64,000 nucleotides of DNA, taken from contig NW_026598389.1 in the NCBI RefSeq assembly GCF_029784155.1, positions 62,001 to 126,000 of the forward strand. The letters run 5' to 3'. This DNA is from Uranotaenia lowii. Taxonomy: Eukaryota > Arthropoda > Insecta > Diptera > Culicidae. A program made the position numbers and the translations under genes. The notes beneath the pieces are model-generated. The model saw nothing but the letters and a program-made list of their open reading frames with translations, ran no database searches and had not been told where the DNA came from. Shown here in pieces: positions 1 through 11,574 of the stretch (its first letter is position 1; each line of letters starts with the position of its first letter).

Positions 1-710
1 CACCATCCAAAAATCCAGTGTACGATTAGCAGTTCCCCGATGGTTAGGCGTAACCCGGACCAACTACAGCAGAAGCAGAGCGAATATTTTGGTAGAATAT
101 CCATCTTCAAGCAGAAATTCCAACGAAAACAAACGGCAAAAATCCAGAATGTATAATCATATCGAGTGTTTTGAACAAAGTACTTTGAAGAAGTGCTGTT
201 ATGAAAGCGTACAAAAGGAGTTAGAATAAGTAGAGGTTATAATAGCGAGTATAAATTTAAGAATTTTAGAGAGAATAGGGTCTTCTTGTTGAAATCTGAT
301 AAATTTCAAGGCGGCCGGCGCATGTTAATGCACAATTCATAGAACCACCTTAATCATCCATTCCACCCATCTCAATTGCATACTAGGAGATTTAGTATGT
401 ACATCTTTTATCAGAGAGTACCTAGAGTGAAAAAGGCCTTTCCGAACACTACCTCTACTCAAGCTAGGTTCTATTGTACTAGAAGCAGCAGAATAAAGAT
501 AGTGTCCAATAAACCGCAGTCGAATACACAACTCTCAACAATAAAGCGCGTGTAGTAATTTTACCCAACCAATAAAGTGTGATAATTTCAAGGGAACTAT
601 TGTGTGTTAATTTAAAGTTCGTTGACCTTTCGAAGGTGATAGTATCACGCGCGTTTGTGAAGTTTTTTGTTAACTCGGCTGGACCACGGCACCCCGGACG
701 TTCACAGGTG
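1..710 (+). mobile_element. Probable 3' end of a Bel/Pao-like LTR retrotransposon: internal tail plus one LTR
   Basis: Bases 300-321 hold a GC-rich purine-containing stretch (caaggcggccggcgca), followed at 322 by TGTTAATG. That is how I remember Bel/Pao elements joining their internal region to the 3' LTR. The proposed LTR runs from 322 to about 706 (ending ..GTTCACA), contains two AATAAA hexamers (near 523 and 570), and stops abruptly inside a Jockey-type coding region that continues from about 712. No protease, RT or integrase is in view; they would lie left of the window. No target duplication could be demonstrated and the terminal bases match only partly, so the LTR assignment is tentative. 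Confidence 0.35.
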
Positions 711-711
711 C

Positions 712-1432
712 GTGAACAACGACATTGCGTAATATTTTGTAAAAAATTGGTATGGGATTTACGAAAAGGTTCAAATTTTACTCGACAATGAAACATAAGA
801 CGAGCCTTTTCCAAAATTTTCAAATTATTAACCTGATCCTTTTTAAAATGGATCAAATAAAGTTCAGGAGCAAAACCAACACTACTGGTATTATTCGTGT
901 TGGTTCTTTTCCTTATTTGAATTACTTGAATTGGAGAAAAACCTAACAAAGAATTTAATTCATTTGTGATCTCATCCGGTGTCTGATCGCCGGTGAGACC
1001 ACGAAGTACAACTTTAAAAGGACGATCACCTGTAGTGTCGTACGTAAAAAATTGGTGTTTTTTATTATTCAAATAATTTAAAATTTTTTGAAAATCATTA
1101 AAAGATTCCGCCAATATACGAGCAGTTCCCCTTCGACCGATCTGAAAAGAAATCTTCACATCCTTGACGGAAGTGACGATTTCTTTCCGAAAGGCATTGA
1201 AGTCAGGAATCGTGACCGTTATTGGTGGAATCTTTTCGTTTTTAAGAGTATAAGAAGAAGAAGAAGGTTTCTTAGTACTCTTATCAGAATTAAATATGAA
1301 TATTTCCTCATCACCGATGTTATGAAGGACATCGAATGAATTGGAAATTTCAACTTTTTTGGCAGATGGCCCTGGATTAGGTTCAGCAATCCGTTTTCTT
1401 CCGGCCCTTGAGCCGGCCGAAGACTTCCCCAT
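712..1432 (-). pseudogene. Jockey-clade LINE ORF1, N-terminal part (truncated)
   Basis: The reading frame starts at the ATG at 1432 (MGKSSAGSRAGRKR). It has a low-complexity basic N-terminus and then a gag-like domain including PFKVVLRGLTGDQTPDEI and LYLIHFKK. This is the pre-zinc-knuckle domain of Jockey-group ORF1 proteins, which are nucleic-acid-binding chaperones of the retrotransposon RNP. The frame is open to about base 712, where it reads NITQC, the point at which the first CCHC knuckle should begin, and then passes into unrelated sequence (the LTR-like block). The zinc knuckles and ORF2 are missing. Bases 1433 to about 1640 are probably its 5' UTR. The open frame also runs upstream of 1432, but the protein-like composition begins at MGK. 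Confidence 0.6.
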
Positions 1433-1640
1433 GCTAGAAAGAAAAGAGAAAATATGAATAAAAGAAAATGAAAATAATTTTAGCACTGAAAAGTGCTGAT
1501 TGAAATACAGGTAAGGAAAAAATAAATAATGTAAAATGTTCCTGCAGGTACACAGCAACGATACGATGCTCCGGCGTACGTGTTGACGGCTCAACGGTAC
1601 AGATGGAAGTGACTGGACAGTTCATTATTGAACTGAACAC

Positions 1641-2220
1641 CTAATGTAATGTAATAATGTAATATAAATGTAAGGATGAATTGGTACGAATAAAGACATA
1701 TTTAAAAATAAAGAATCGGTTTCAGCTAAATAATGTCTGAATATCATATTTGAGCCACGTTACAAGCAAGGTTGCCGAAAAAAAAATCTGTGTTATGTAT
1801 GTATGTAGATAGTCCATCATGGGTGCACGGATTCACCGCAGTTTTATCAAAGTAAGTGCTCACATGCTTTTTAGATAACATCAATTAATCATAAAATCTT
1901 GAATGCACTATACCCGACACCATGATTTCGTGTGAATTGTTATGAAGTGATTGTATTACGTGTACATGAAAGTATATTTTTGGAGAACAAATCAATCAGA
2001 TACACAACCAGTTGAAGATTTATAACATTTTAGTGCTATATATTCACTACAGGTATTCCGGCATCCGTGTATATACCTGGCCAGCTGGCAGCTGATTGAA
2101 AGTTCCATTTTATGCAAATAAATATGAACAAACATCTTACCCATCGGCTAGTAAAGGGACCTAAGCCCAAACCTTACTGCCGATACTGAAATTCAAATAC
2201 AAATCTGTCTGGCATTTTAA
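1641..2220. other. Non-coding spacer with a hAT-MITE end fragment and a TATG microsatellite
   Basis: I see no gene. Bases 1767-1795 match the left terminus (CAAGGTTGCCGAAA) of the hAT-like MITE family seen complete at 44273-44660, and run straight into a short TATG microsatellite, so only the element end survives. The rest is AT-rich single-copy-looking sequence upstream of the FMR1 copy and could hold its 5' UTR or a recruited promoter, which I cannot delimit. Confidence 0.5.
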
Positions 2221-2301
2221 ATCAGCACCAGCACACCTCACTAGCTGGCCAACTTTCAGCGCTCCATTTCGAACCCAAAGACATATTCACAAAAATCCAA
2301 A

Positions 2302-4134
2302 ATGGACGAACTCTTTGTGGAAGTATGCAGCGAAAACGGAGCCAATTATAAGGGAGTTGTCACAGACGTTTTCGACGATGGAGTCATGGTGGCATTCGAA
2401 AATGACTGGCAGGAAGAGTCCAAATTTCTGTTCAGCCAGGTGCGACTGCCACCGACCGAATCCGTCAGCAACTTCGGCGAACACATGGAGGTCGAGGTGT
2501 ACAGCAGGTCTAACGAGAACGAAGCCTGCGGCTGGTGGCGGGCGGTGATCAAGATGATGAAAGGCGACTTCTTCGTGGTGGAATACCTCGGCTGGGACAA
2601 CAGCTACACCGAGATCGTCTCCGTCGATCGACTCCGGGCCAAGAACACCAACCCGCCGATTACCGACAAAACCTTCTTCCGGTTTGAAATCAAAGTACCC
2701 GAGGACATCCGCGAGTATGCACTGTTAAACAGCTCAAAGGTCGACGGGGTTCATCGGGAGTTTCAGAAGGCAATTGGCGCCGCAGAGTGTCGATACCTAC
2801 CGGATCGGGAAGCCCTTCTAGTGATATCACGTAGCGAAACGACCCAGCGGCGAGCAAACATGATCCAGGAGATGTGTTTCCGAAATCTGAGCCAGAAAGT
2901 CATGCTCCTGAAACGAACTGAGGAAGCTGCCAGACAACTAGAATCGACCAAATTACACAGCTCAGGAGGATTCACGGACGAATTCAAAGTTCGGGAGGAT
3001 CTCATGGGCTTGGCGATCGGAGCACACGGAGCCAACATCCAGACGGCCCGGAAGCTGGACGGTGTGCTGAACATCGAGCTCGAAGAAAACACCTGCACCT
3101 TCAAAATCTCCGGAGAGACTGAGGAATCGGTCAAGAAAGCCCGGAACCTGGTCGGCAAGGTCATCGGCAAGAACGGACGCATCATCCAGGAGATCGTGGA
3201 CAAGAGTGGCGTTGTGCGTGTGAAGATCGAAGGTGACAATGAACCGGAACCCAGCATCCCCCGGGAGGAGGGCCAGGTCCCTTTCGTGTTTGTCGGCACG
3301 GTCGAGAGCATAGCCAATGCCAAGGTACTGCTCGAATATCATTTAGTGCATTTAAAGGAATTGGAACAACTGCGACAGGAAAAGTTGGAAATTGACCAGC
3401 AGCTGAGGGCTATTCAGGGATCCTCGATGGGATCGATGCAAAGTTTCACCTCCAACCGGAATCGCTCGGATCGAGCGTATAGCAGCGACATCGACGGTGG
3501 TAATCGATCTGGTCGGGGAGGTATGCGCGGCCGAGGAGGACGTGGTGGCCGAGGAAGCAGTTCCCGATATTCCAGTCGAAGAGCAGACACCGGTGACGAT
3601 GAATACACACCACGAGGAGGAGGTGGTGGTGGTGGAGGAGGTGGCGGCGATCGAAGTGATCGAGGCGGGGATCGAGGTGATCGAGATCAGCGGAACAACT
3701 ACTCGTCGGAGGGTCGAGGAGGCAATCGGCGGGGCTACAGCGAGAAACGAGGTACCAGCAGCAGCGGAGCTGGAGGCGGCGGCGGTAAACAGCGATCCGA
3801 TAGGATTAACAAAAATCTACAGCCACAACCGGGAACGTCTGCTGGATCCGGCGCCGGTGGTAGCCAGCAGCAGCCACCATCTCTGAATATTTTCGAAGAT
3901 TCATGGGCCGTGCAGGAGGACACTCCACGGGAGAACAATCGCCAGATGAACAGTGTTGATCGGGATAGCCACTCGTCGAATGAAGGAATTCACAATAGAA
4001 GCCGCCGAAGATCCAAGAACCCAGGTCACTCAAACAAATCAAACGGAAACGTCCAATCGATGAGCAAATCGGGTAGCAACAACAGCACACACAACCAGCA
4101 GCAGCAATCGAGTGGCTCGGGTGCAGCGGCATGA
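2302..4134 (+). CDS. Fmr1: FMR1/FMRP homologue (RNA-binding translational regulator), intronless copy
   Basis: 610 codons, one uninterrupted frame; the start sits in a good insect context (CAAAATGG). FMRP family proteins bind mRNAs and polyribosomes, repress translation, and act in neurons and germline. Visible domains: two Agenet/Tudor domains (about 4-50 and 63-115, the second with the CGWWRA core), KH0 (about 126-205), KH1 with [10 protein letters not shown] at 234-243, KH2 with [10 protein letters not shown] at 284-293, a Leu-rich coiled-coil/NES-like segment (about 350-372), then RGG-rich sequence (about 404-480) and a Q/N/S-rich tail. About 14 residues normally between KH1 and KH2 (end of the KH1 helix plus the first KH2 strand) are absent at R281/N282. 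Other animal Fmr1 genes have many introns; this copy has none and ends in a poly-A tract, so I infer a retrocopy. The TGA at 4132-4134 truncates the family C-terminus, which continues in another frame. Confidence 0.9.
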   Translation: MDELFVEVCSENGANYKGVVTDVFDDGVMVAFENDWQEESKFLFSQVRLPPTESVSNFGEHMEVEVYSRSNENEACGWWRAVIKMMKGDFFVVEYLGWDNSYTEIVSVDRLRAKNTNPPITDKTFFRFEIKVPEDIREYALLNSSKVDGVHREFQKAIGAAECRYLPDREALLVISRSETTQRRANMIQEMCFRNLSQKVMLLKRTEEAARQLESTKLHSSGGFTDEFKVREDLMGLAIGAHGANIQTARKLDGVLNIELEENTCTFKISGETEESVKKARNLVGKVIGKNGRIIQEIVDKSGVVRVKIEGDNEPEPSIPREEGQVPFVFVGTVESIANAKVLLEYHLVHLKELEQLRQEKLEIDQQLRAIQGSSMGSMQSFTSNRNRSDRAYSSDIDGGNRSGRGGMRGRGGRGGRGSSSRYSSRRADTGDDEYTPRGGGGGGGGGGGDRSDRGGDRGDRDQRNNYSSEGRGGNRRGYSEKRGTSSSGAGGGGGKQRSDRINKNLQPQPGTSAGSGAGGSQQQPPSLNIFEDSWAVQEDTPRENNRQMNSVDRDSHSSNEGIHNRSRRRSKNPGHSNKSNGNVQSMSKSGSNNSTHNQQQQSSGSGAAA

Positions 4135-4555
4135 CAGCAACACTCAAATCCACAGCAACAGCAAGCAGCATCAGCAGAACCACCAGCAGCAGCACCACAG
4201 TGGCGGCGCTAACTCTAATGCGGTGAACAACAATAGCAACAACAACAGCAGCTCCAGTAACACTGCAAACAACAATAGCCACAGCGCGCAACAGATGCAA
4301 GGAGGCCCACCCCCCAAGGGCCAGCGGGAACCGAACTCGGGAGGCCGGAACAGGGGAGGTCGTGGTGGAGGTGGAGGCGGAGGTGGAGGTAAGCATAAAC
4401 AAAATCAGAATCAGGCAGCTGCAGGCGGCGCCATCAATTCTAACAGCGGCGGCAACAAAGCTGCCGAACTTCACCACGGAGGTGGGGGTGGAGCTCCACC
4501 GGTGTCCTCGGCTGTTGTGGCGCCAAAGGAGGGCCTGGTCAATGGGTCCTCTTAG
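4106..4555 (+). pseudogene. Frame-displaced C-terminus of the FMR1 copy
   Basis: This frame (offset +1 from the main ORF) overlaps the last codons of the main ORF and is open to 4555. It encodes a Q/N/S-rich linker, PPPKGQREPNSGGRNRGG with a second glycine-rich RGG block, and ends KEGLVNGSS. FMRP proteins end in a conserved LVNG motif (vertebrates ..PLVNGVP, Drosophila ..EGLVNGTS), so this is the authentic C-terminus split off by a one-base-type frame change in the CAG-rich stretch around 4095-4134. An internal ATG at 4112 exists, but separate translation is unlikely. Alternatives are an assembly error in the low-complexity tract, a genuine frameshift mutation of the retrocopy, or recoding. 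Confidence 0.75.
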
Positions 4556-5162
4556 AAGTTGCTGTTGGCAGACGCTGCTCATAGTGCTGCTGCTCCCAAA
4601 CATAATGGCTCTGACACCACTATGATGATTGGTGGTGGCCAACCGCTTTTACTGCTGGTGGGAGCATAAAACTAAAAAGATGATGAATACTACTATCACT
4701 ACTACTACTTGTAACAGCAATTATTAAAAGAAATGCTACTACTACTACTATTACTAAAACATACATACAACACTTATAATAAATGAAGTGAATAATGAAA
4801 AAGGCAACAAAAACATACACAACAAACAGAATATTAGCAGAGAGAAGAAGCGGCTCGACAAAACTACCGATTACTACTTGAAGTATATTTGCGTGTATTC
4901 TCAAATTAAACGGAAGAAATCAAACGCTAGAGGAGGCAGTTAGATTATTAGCAAAAAAAGGTACACCACCACCGGAGACCTTTTACACAATACCTACTAC
5001 ATACCAGAGAACGGAAGCATATAGATGATACAAACAAAATATCACAAGCAAACATTGAAGCCAAGATGTTGGAACACTAGCTGTATAGAGAACCAAGAAG
5101 AGAGCAACCCTTTGTGTAAATGTGTAAAAAATATGAAGCATATTATTAAAATACAAACAAAA

Positions 5163-5163
<1 letters not shown>
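4556..5163 (+). other. 3' UTR of the FMR1 copy
   Basis: Non-coding sequence between the displaced LVNG stop and the poly-A tract. It is rich in ACT/ATT triplet runs (about 4685-4760) and holds an internal AATAAA near 4778. No ORF of interest. Its downstream border is set by the polyadenylation signal and tail. Confidence 0.6.

Positions 5164-5218
<55 letters not shown>
5145..5218 (+). terminator. Poly(A) signal ATTAAA followed by a genomic 55-nt A tract (retrocopy tail)
   Basis: ATTAAA lies at 5145-5150 and the pure A run begins at 5164, the usual 10-25 nt spacing between hexamer and cleavage site. A templated A run exactly there is the signature of a reverse-transcribed mRNA tail. A second A-rich stretch (5220-5238) follows. 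I looked for the first bases after the tail (around 5239-5255) upstream of 2302 and found no clear target duplication. Confidence 0.7.
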
Positions 5219-5220
<2 letters not shown>

Positions 5221-5239
5221 ATAAAAAAAAAAAAAAAAG

Positions 5240-5850
5240 ATAAAAAACTATTAGGTTTTTAGGCTCTGGACACTTTTCTTAGGATATTTTGCGTATCTTT
5301 TTTTTTTTTTTTTTTTTCTCTCTTCACTACTGCCCCATTACCTAAATTATACACTTGTTTTCAAAATAGATTTCTATGCTTTTTTCTTCTCTTCAATTTT
5401 TTTACTGCCTCTCTGCTCCACCAACTAACTGCACCCTAACCATAGATCACTTTTCTAAGAATTTTCCATTACACTTCAAATTATTGTATTCACCGTCTTT
5501 ATTTCTTTGCTATTTGAGACTCCCCTCCACAATCACTTGTTTTGCTGAGAAGCCATCGTTTAACTCTTCTTAAAATCACTTAAACCGCCTAAAATGAACA
5601 CCACAGATCATCTGAACTTTTCCAAAGAGGAGCACTTCCCTTAAATGTCATGAAATGACATCTGCGACTCAGCATTATATTATTGGCTCAGATGTACGAT
5701 CGATTTTAATTCTTTCAATATCATTTTAATTCTCATATTTTTCCATAATTGATACCCAGTAAGGCTATTTGAGAGAAAAAAAAAAAACCCTAATGCCATT
5801 TTTCTACCCAGCACCACGGTGGATTTTCTCCCGGCTGTATTTTTATTCAC
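5240..5850. other. AT-rich spacer with T-tract; no gene seen
   Basis: Contains a T18 run near 5300 and pyrimidine-rich sequence. Short ORFs here have no recognisable composition. Nothing else supported. Confidence 0.5.
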
Positions 5851-6221
5851 CATGCCGAAAAAAAATCTGTGTTATGACGAAAAAAAATTCTGACTTTCTG
5901 TGATTTAATCCAAAAATTCTGTGACGGTTTTCTGTGATGCTTTTTCTATTGTTTTCATTCCAAAGTCATGTCAATTTACACTTTACTTGAGAAAAACCAG
6001 TTAACATTACCAATTTTATCATAATTTTCCAATTACAAGAAAATTATCATAATTTATACTGACATTAAACATTGAATTTTGAAAAAGCATCCAAAATTTT
6101 ATAATTTTGTGAAATCTGTCAACATTCCTTAAATTCTGTGTTCTGTAGCACAGATTCTGTGATGAAATTTGGTTCAAAATTCTGTGAAATTATAGATTTT
6201 TCTGTGATTTCGGCAACCTTG
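5851..6221. mobile_element. Degenerate hAT-like MITE (CAAGGTTGCCG family)
   Basis: The right end reads ..TTTCGGCAACCTTG (6208-6221), the inverted complement of the family terminus. The left end is a decayed CATGCCGAAA at 5851. Between them are repeated TCTGTGA/TCACAGA words (subterminal repeats), as in the intact copy at 44273-44660. The flanking 8-mers do not match, so the target duplication is lost. Non-coding; mobilised only in trans. Confidence 0.6.
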
Positions 6222-8924
6222 GATACAAGTTTTCCAAAACTATTCGGCAAAAAAATGTGACAAGCCTACAAACCGGGGGATTGCAAAAGAGAAAGAATTC
6301 TTCGCTTTTGGATCGGTAATGCTCAAAATTCCATAATTACTTCACAATTTGCAACAATTCGCACTTTTTTTCTCTCTGAGAACTGGTTTCTCTTATTTTA
6401 GTTCAAAACTTCTCATTTTCCCGCACAATTGCCCACCAATTACAACAATTTATCACATTTGGAGTGATTATTGACGTATCTTCTTCCTTTAACTCAGTCC
6501 TAATTCCTAATATGTTATATTGACTAGGATGGTTTGGGGTAAAATGGCAAAACGGAGGCTTATCAGGTTATCAGGATGGGCCTCATACAATCAGGCAAAT
6601 CTTGATAAATTGGGCACATTGGCAACCCTGCTTGCAACTGATCCTTATAGTTTTTTTTATCAAGGTTGCAAATGAAGTGAAAATCTATTTGCTCGATTAT
6701 TGTTTGAATAACGAGGTTGAGATTATTAATCGGTCCTTTTGGCTAGTCACCAGGGATAGATTAAGCCGTCGGGCGCCCGAGGCATTTTTTTTAGGGGGAT
6801 GCCTTATTTTTTGTCATTTTATTTAAAGATATACATTGATTTACTAGATTTAAGCACACAATTGTAAACAAACAAAACGAGTTTGGCGAGCCATTTCAAA
6901 TAAAGATGTTACACAAAAAAAAGAAATACATATCTGTAGTAGTTTGTTAAAAAAATCTAGTTTATTTATTTTAAACTTGCTGAGCCGGTAAACTTCGTTT
7001 TACTTTTTACTTAAATACTAAATTGTTAACTTCATCTACACGTCTTGAACTTCTTCGTGCTCATGAATTAATTTCCATGAAAATCGTCATAAAATTGTTT
7101 GAGAACTTACAACAAGAACTTAAAATCGAAACTCACTATAGAAATTAAATGGGTAGTTTGAATAATGAGCATTTTTGTCATTTCTGTATTCGAAACAGCT
7201 CAAACTTTAGGAAAAATAATGACCTTTGTAATATTTAATCAAATCATTGATTGTGTCTCTGAAAAAACAAGCAGACCCATACTTCAAAACTTGGATATCG
7301 AATGTTTGCAGTTTGGAAATTTGAAATTGAAAAATATAAGAACGTAGGTATAAGTTATTTGTTATCAGATTTTAAAACTCTGGATCGAGCTCCGTACGTG
7401 AATCAAAAAAAAAAAAAATAAGAGTATTGATAAAATGCAGTTTCAAAACTAAGAAATTTGGAATTAATCCCATAGTAGTAAAAATATATTCATTTCAAAA
7501 TCAAAAAATTTTGATAATTGCCTCATAAAAATTATGATTTGTTAATAATTATTGCTTTATCGAAAATTACGTTACTTTACCATTTTACCGTTTGCTTTAG
7601 CAAAGGGGTAAAATGGCAAAAATGGTCAATTTTGAGTTTAAAGTACATAACGATTTTTCTTATTTCAAACTTTATTTGGCGAAATTTTTAGATTTATAAA
7701 ATTTTTCCACCATACTTTCCCGATCGAACGAAAGATACAACTTTCTGAAAAATTAAAAATGGTAAACGTGAAAATAAAAATTTTTAAAGCACGTTTTCTC
7801 GAAAATAGCTTTTATACAAAATTTGGGAAAGCTCGATCCGTCCCGGGAGCCCGAATTTCAGTCAATAAAGCTCGGATTTTTCCCAGATTTGTTCACTTTA
7901 TTTGCCAAATCAAACAAAAAAAAATGTGTTGTTAAATTTTGTTTTTATATTTTTTTGAACACAACGCAATGTTTTTGAACAAGTGTTAGAAAAAATATTC
8001 ATGAAGGGTTTTTTGGAAAATAAATAACGATTTAAAATCTTTTGATGAGTTTAGATGAAAAAAAAAAACTTTTCTTGAGTTGTGTTAAGTAATTCCCGGA
8101 TTTTCAGTTGACAATTTTGAAATCAATAGCATGGATTTTGCCAGGTTTTTAAATAGTAAAATCCGATTCGATCCGTATCCGGGCCACGTGCTGGAGAAAT
8201 TCTAGCAAACTTACTTTTGTTATCCCCAATGTATAATGTTTCCCCACTTAATATTTCAGAACTTATGAAAAATTGTGTATGTTTCTTTAGCAACTTATGG
8301 AGGCACCTGAGGATTTTTTAATGAAAATCTACGTTATACCATCGAGCCGTGGAGATTTTTTTTAATAAAATGTGTTTTATATATGCTAAGTTACAAGTCC
8401 TGAGTTAATTTATATTTTAAGATATAATATACATAGATATAGTTTAGGATTTCATAAATTTTGCTAGTTTTGATAACTGTTTGGAGCAAAACTTTTATTT
8501 TTCTCCTCGGGGTCCCCTTTGAGTCAGGAGGCCCGGGGCAATTGCCCCCATTTCTCCCTCACGTTCAAATTGTTCATTGAACATAATGTTTTGTTTTTTT
8601 AAAGTAATAATTATTTTAAAAAAAACACAGAAATTCCTTAAATTTCGTATGTTTAGAGACTTTGTTCTAATGTAGTATGTATGTAGTACACAAGATACCC
8701 AACATTCAAAAAGTCAATCCACTCATTTTGACTAGTACGGTAGCTCTAGTATTAAAGATCCAAACTTTTTACCACTTAAAGATACATCGGTTAAAGGAAG
8801 AAGCTCAGAAAAACTTACTGGAAGCTGTTGATATTGAACTACTGGGAAGTTTGCAGAATAGAATAGTTTTTAGATTCTGATGCCTTCCTGCGTTGTAGTC
8901 ACTAAGTGGTAAAAACACCAACAG
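6222..8924. other. AT-rich spacer with decayed MITE fragments; no gene
   Basis: Several relics are visible but not delimitable. GGGGTAAAATGGCAAAA-type words near 6536 and 7605 resemble the termini or subterminal repeats of the 14514-15465 MITE group. A CCCGG/GGTTGCCAG-like block lies at about 7830-8215. A palindromic GC-rich pair lies at about 6765 (CGTCGGGCGCCCGAGG) and 8515 (GGAGGCCCGGGGCAATTGCCCC). ORFs in this stretch are short and without domain signatures. Confidence 0.4.
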
Positions 8925-9900
8925 ACCCAATGTATATACATATAGAAAGCAATTTCTGTTTGTTTGTTTGTTTGTCCTCTATAGACTCAACCGTCTTAAG
9001 AGTTAGAGAGCTGAAATTTAGCATGGATGCTCATTAGGACCAGGAATGATGTAAAATGTTTTTTTGATTTTCGGATGACCCTTTTGAAGGGGGTTTTCTA
9101 TACATGACAAATATTGTTTAAACGATTTTGGCGTTATTATGCATCGGATTGTGATGAAAATTTGCACATGAGTGTTTTGAACGACGAGCAATCGATTCTA
9201 GGCATCACAGTTAGAAACAGGAGTCAGCCAAAGGGGTCGTCCATATCAACTGTTCAATGTTCTTGCGATATTGGCGTTATTATACGTTGGATTTGAAAAT
9301 TTACGTCGGATTGTGATGAAAACTAGCACATAAGTGTTTTGAGGGACGAGCAACCAATTCCAGGTTTCAAATTAAGGACCAGGGGTCGTTCATATCAACC
9401 TTTTAATGTTTTTGCGATACTGAAGTTATTCTATATTGGATTGAGATGAAAATTTCTTCATAGGAGTTTTGAAGGACGCTCTATAACTTTTAGGGTTAAA
9501 ATTTTAAATCAGGGGTCGCCAAAAAGGATCGTCCATATTATCTGTTCACTGTTTTTACGATATTGTCTTGATTGTGCATAGGATTGTAATGAAAATTGGC
9601 ACATGGAAGTTAAACAGTAAAGGTAATTAACCTTTCATTTCATGTTTTTTTTTTATTTTTCCTTAAAAATCATTTTTTACGGGTCCGCTCAAGGGGTCAT
9701 CTATATTAACTGTTTACTGTTTTTATCTTACTGACGTTATCATACAGATGATTTGAATAGAAAATATCGCTCAAGGGAGTTTTGAGGGACGTAAAATTGT
9801 TTTCAATTATCGAACTTCGGGCCATGGGATGGTAAAAGAGGTCGTCTACATTAAAAGTTCAGTATCTTGTGCAACGATTTCATAGGAGGCAGTCAATTGA
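8925..9900 (+). mobile_element. Helitron-like element fragment carrying a ~150-bp tandem array
   Basis: Begins with (TA)-rich sequence and TTTCTGTTTGTTTGTTTGTTTGTCC followed by tatagactc, the 5'-end signature shared with the elements at 51784, 54597 (minus) and 56966 (minus). Downstream, a unit containing GTCGTCCATATyAACTGTT, a GTTATTrTACATyGGATTG..ATGAAAATT block and a TTTTGAGGGACGagcAA block repeats about five times (at 9237, 9388, 9528, 9693 and 9841). The same unit occurs in opposite orientation in the 54.9-57.0 kb element. The 3' CTAG end is not visible, so this is a fragment. Confidence 0.6.
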
Positions 9901-10119
9901 TACTTGGTATCCAATTTAAGTGTGAAGGTCAAGCGAAGGAGTCGTGCATTTAAACAAATAGTACATGTTTTTGTCATAATGTCGTGATTTTGCAACCGCA
10001 ATTTCAAGTTGAAGGACAAGAAAAAGTGGCGATTTTAAACACTCTTGAATGTTTTTCCTAATATTGTCAAACAAATGTATCGGATTCAATATTTTGAACT
10101 CATCTTGACGTTTTAATGA

Positions 10120-11340
10120 TTTAAAGCGAAACGAAGATCGTAAGGGATCTGCTAATGTTTCTATAAATATTTGGTATCTCTCTCTCCTTCTAGTGAGGAG
10201 AAAGCAAGGGGGGAGGAGACTTATCAAGCTAATAGAACCAAATTTGTCATGTTAGCGTGTGGAATACGAGAAATGTTTCTATGATTATTTCAGACCCATC
10301 CCTTCTTCCAGTAGGGAAATAGGAAGGAAAGAGAGGAGGCCATTTTTATTGCATAACTTGCGAACTATTCGATCAAATGGGACCAAATATGGCTTGGGAG
10401 GGTATTTGGGTACGATAAATGTTTCTATGAATATTTGGTACACCTTTCTTCTTCCAGTGGATAGACAGAAAGGGAGAGGAGGCTCGGTAACCATTTTTAG
10501 CATAACTGGAAAACTAATGAAAGAAATGGCATCAAATTTGACATGGGAAGGTAGAGGAATATGAAACATGTTGCTATGATGTTTTCTATGATATTTTAAA
10601 ACTCTCTGTTCTTCCAGTGGGGAAACTTCAAGCTGCTCCATACAGGGTGCTCCCATACATTTTTTTACATTACTCGAGAACTTACCAGCCTATGGAACCA
10701 AAGTTGGAATGGGAGGATATTTGAGTACGGAGGATGTTTCTAAGAATATTTGTTACTACCGCTTCTTCCAGTGGGATGATAGTAAAGAAAGAGAGATAAG
10801 GGAGGAGAAGGGGCTGTTTTACAATTTTTCGCATAGCTCAAGAACTAATCGAGCAAATGGAACAAAATTTGGCATGGGAAGTCTTTTTTATACGAGAAAT
10901 TGTTATATGCTGATTTGAGACTTCTTTCTCCTTTAATTGGATATAAATTTAGGGTAGAGGGAAGGTCCCATACAATTGTTTTGCATAAACCCAGATTTTA
11001 TCTAACAAATGGAACCAAATATTACATGATAAGTAGGTAAATGGAGGAGTGGCCCCCAATACCATTTTGTTGGTTTAACTATAGAAGTGATTAGGCAAAT
11101 AGAATCAAATTTGACATAGGAAGGTATTTGTGTACGAGATATGTTTTTATAAATGTTACAGACCCTTCTGCCTTGCAGTGTGGAGAGGGAGAAGGACAAA
11201 AAGGTTTCCATATAAATTTTGTTGTATTGCATAAACAATTATCAACCAATGGATCATAATTTGATATGAGAAGATTTTTGATTGTCAAAAAAATGGGATC
11301 CCTATCTCCTTCCTTACAATTTTGTTGGCATAAATCGAGA
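10120..11340 (+). repeat. Second minisatellite, ~150-165-bp units
   Basis: About seven to eight diverged units, each with AATGGAACCAAATTTGrCATGGGA, then a TACGAgAAATGTTTCTATgAATATTT block, then a CTTCTTCCAGTGGG block and a CATAACTcGAGAACTAATcGA block (unit marks near 10227, 10380, 10530, 10697, 10858, 11010, 11100 and 11251). Units are not a multiple of three and contain stops; the short ORFs are incidental. Reverse-orientation relatives lie at about 43560-44060 and 49180-49560. Confidence 0.7.
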
Positions 11341-11535
11341 TCTACGTAAGAGAGGTTGTAATTTGAGACCCTTCTTTCAATCTTGAAAACATGTCAAACA
11401 AACGGAGCGACATGTGACGTTATTTAAATATAATAATGTATCAATAGTAGTTCGTGAATCCTTTCAGCATTTAAATGGATAATGGGTGAAGAATCCATAA
11501 CAGTAAAAAATACATTTTGGCATAATTACAGAATC

Positions 11536-11574
11536 AATAAAGCTGATAGCGCTTGTGATGTAGCTCAGTTGGCA

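Noticed and set aside
3806..4642. 278-codon minus-strand ORF opposite the FMR1 tail
   Set aside because: Antisense of the low-complexity CAG/GGT-rich FMR1 C-terminus; its hydrophobic runs come from the complement of Gln/Asn codons.
5025..5243. 72-codon ORF ending in poly-lysine
   Set aside because: It is translation of the FMR1 retrocopy 3' UTR and its A tail.
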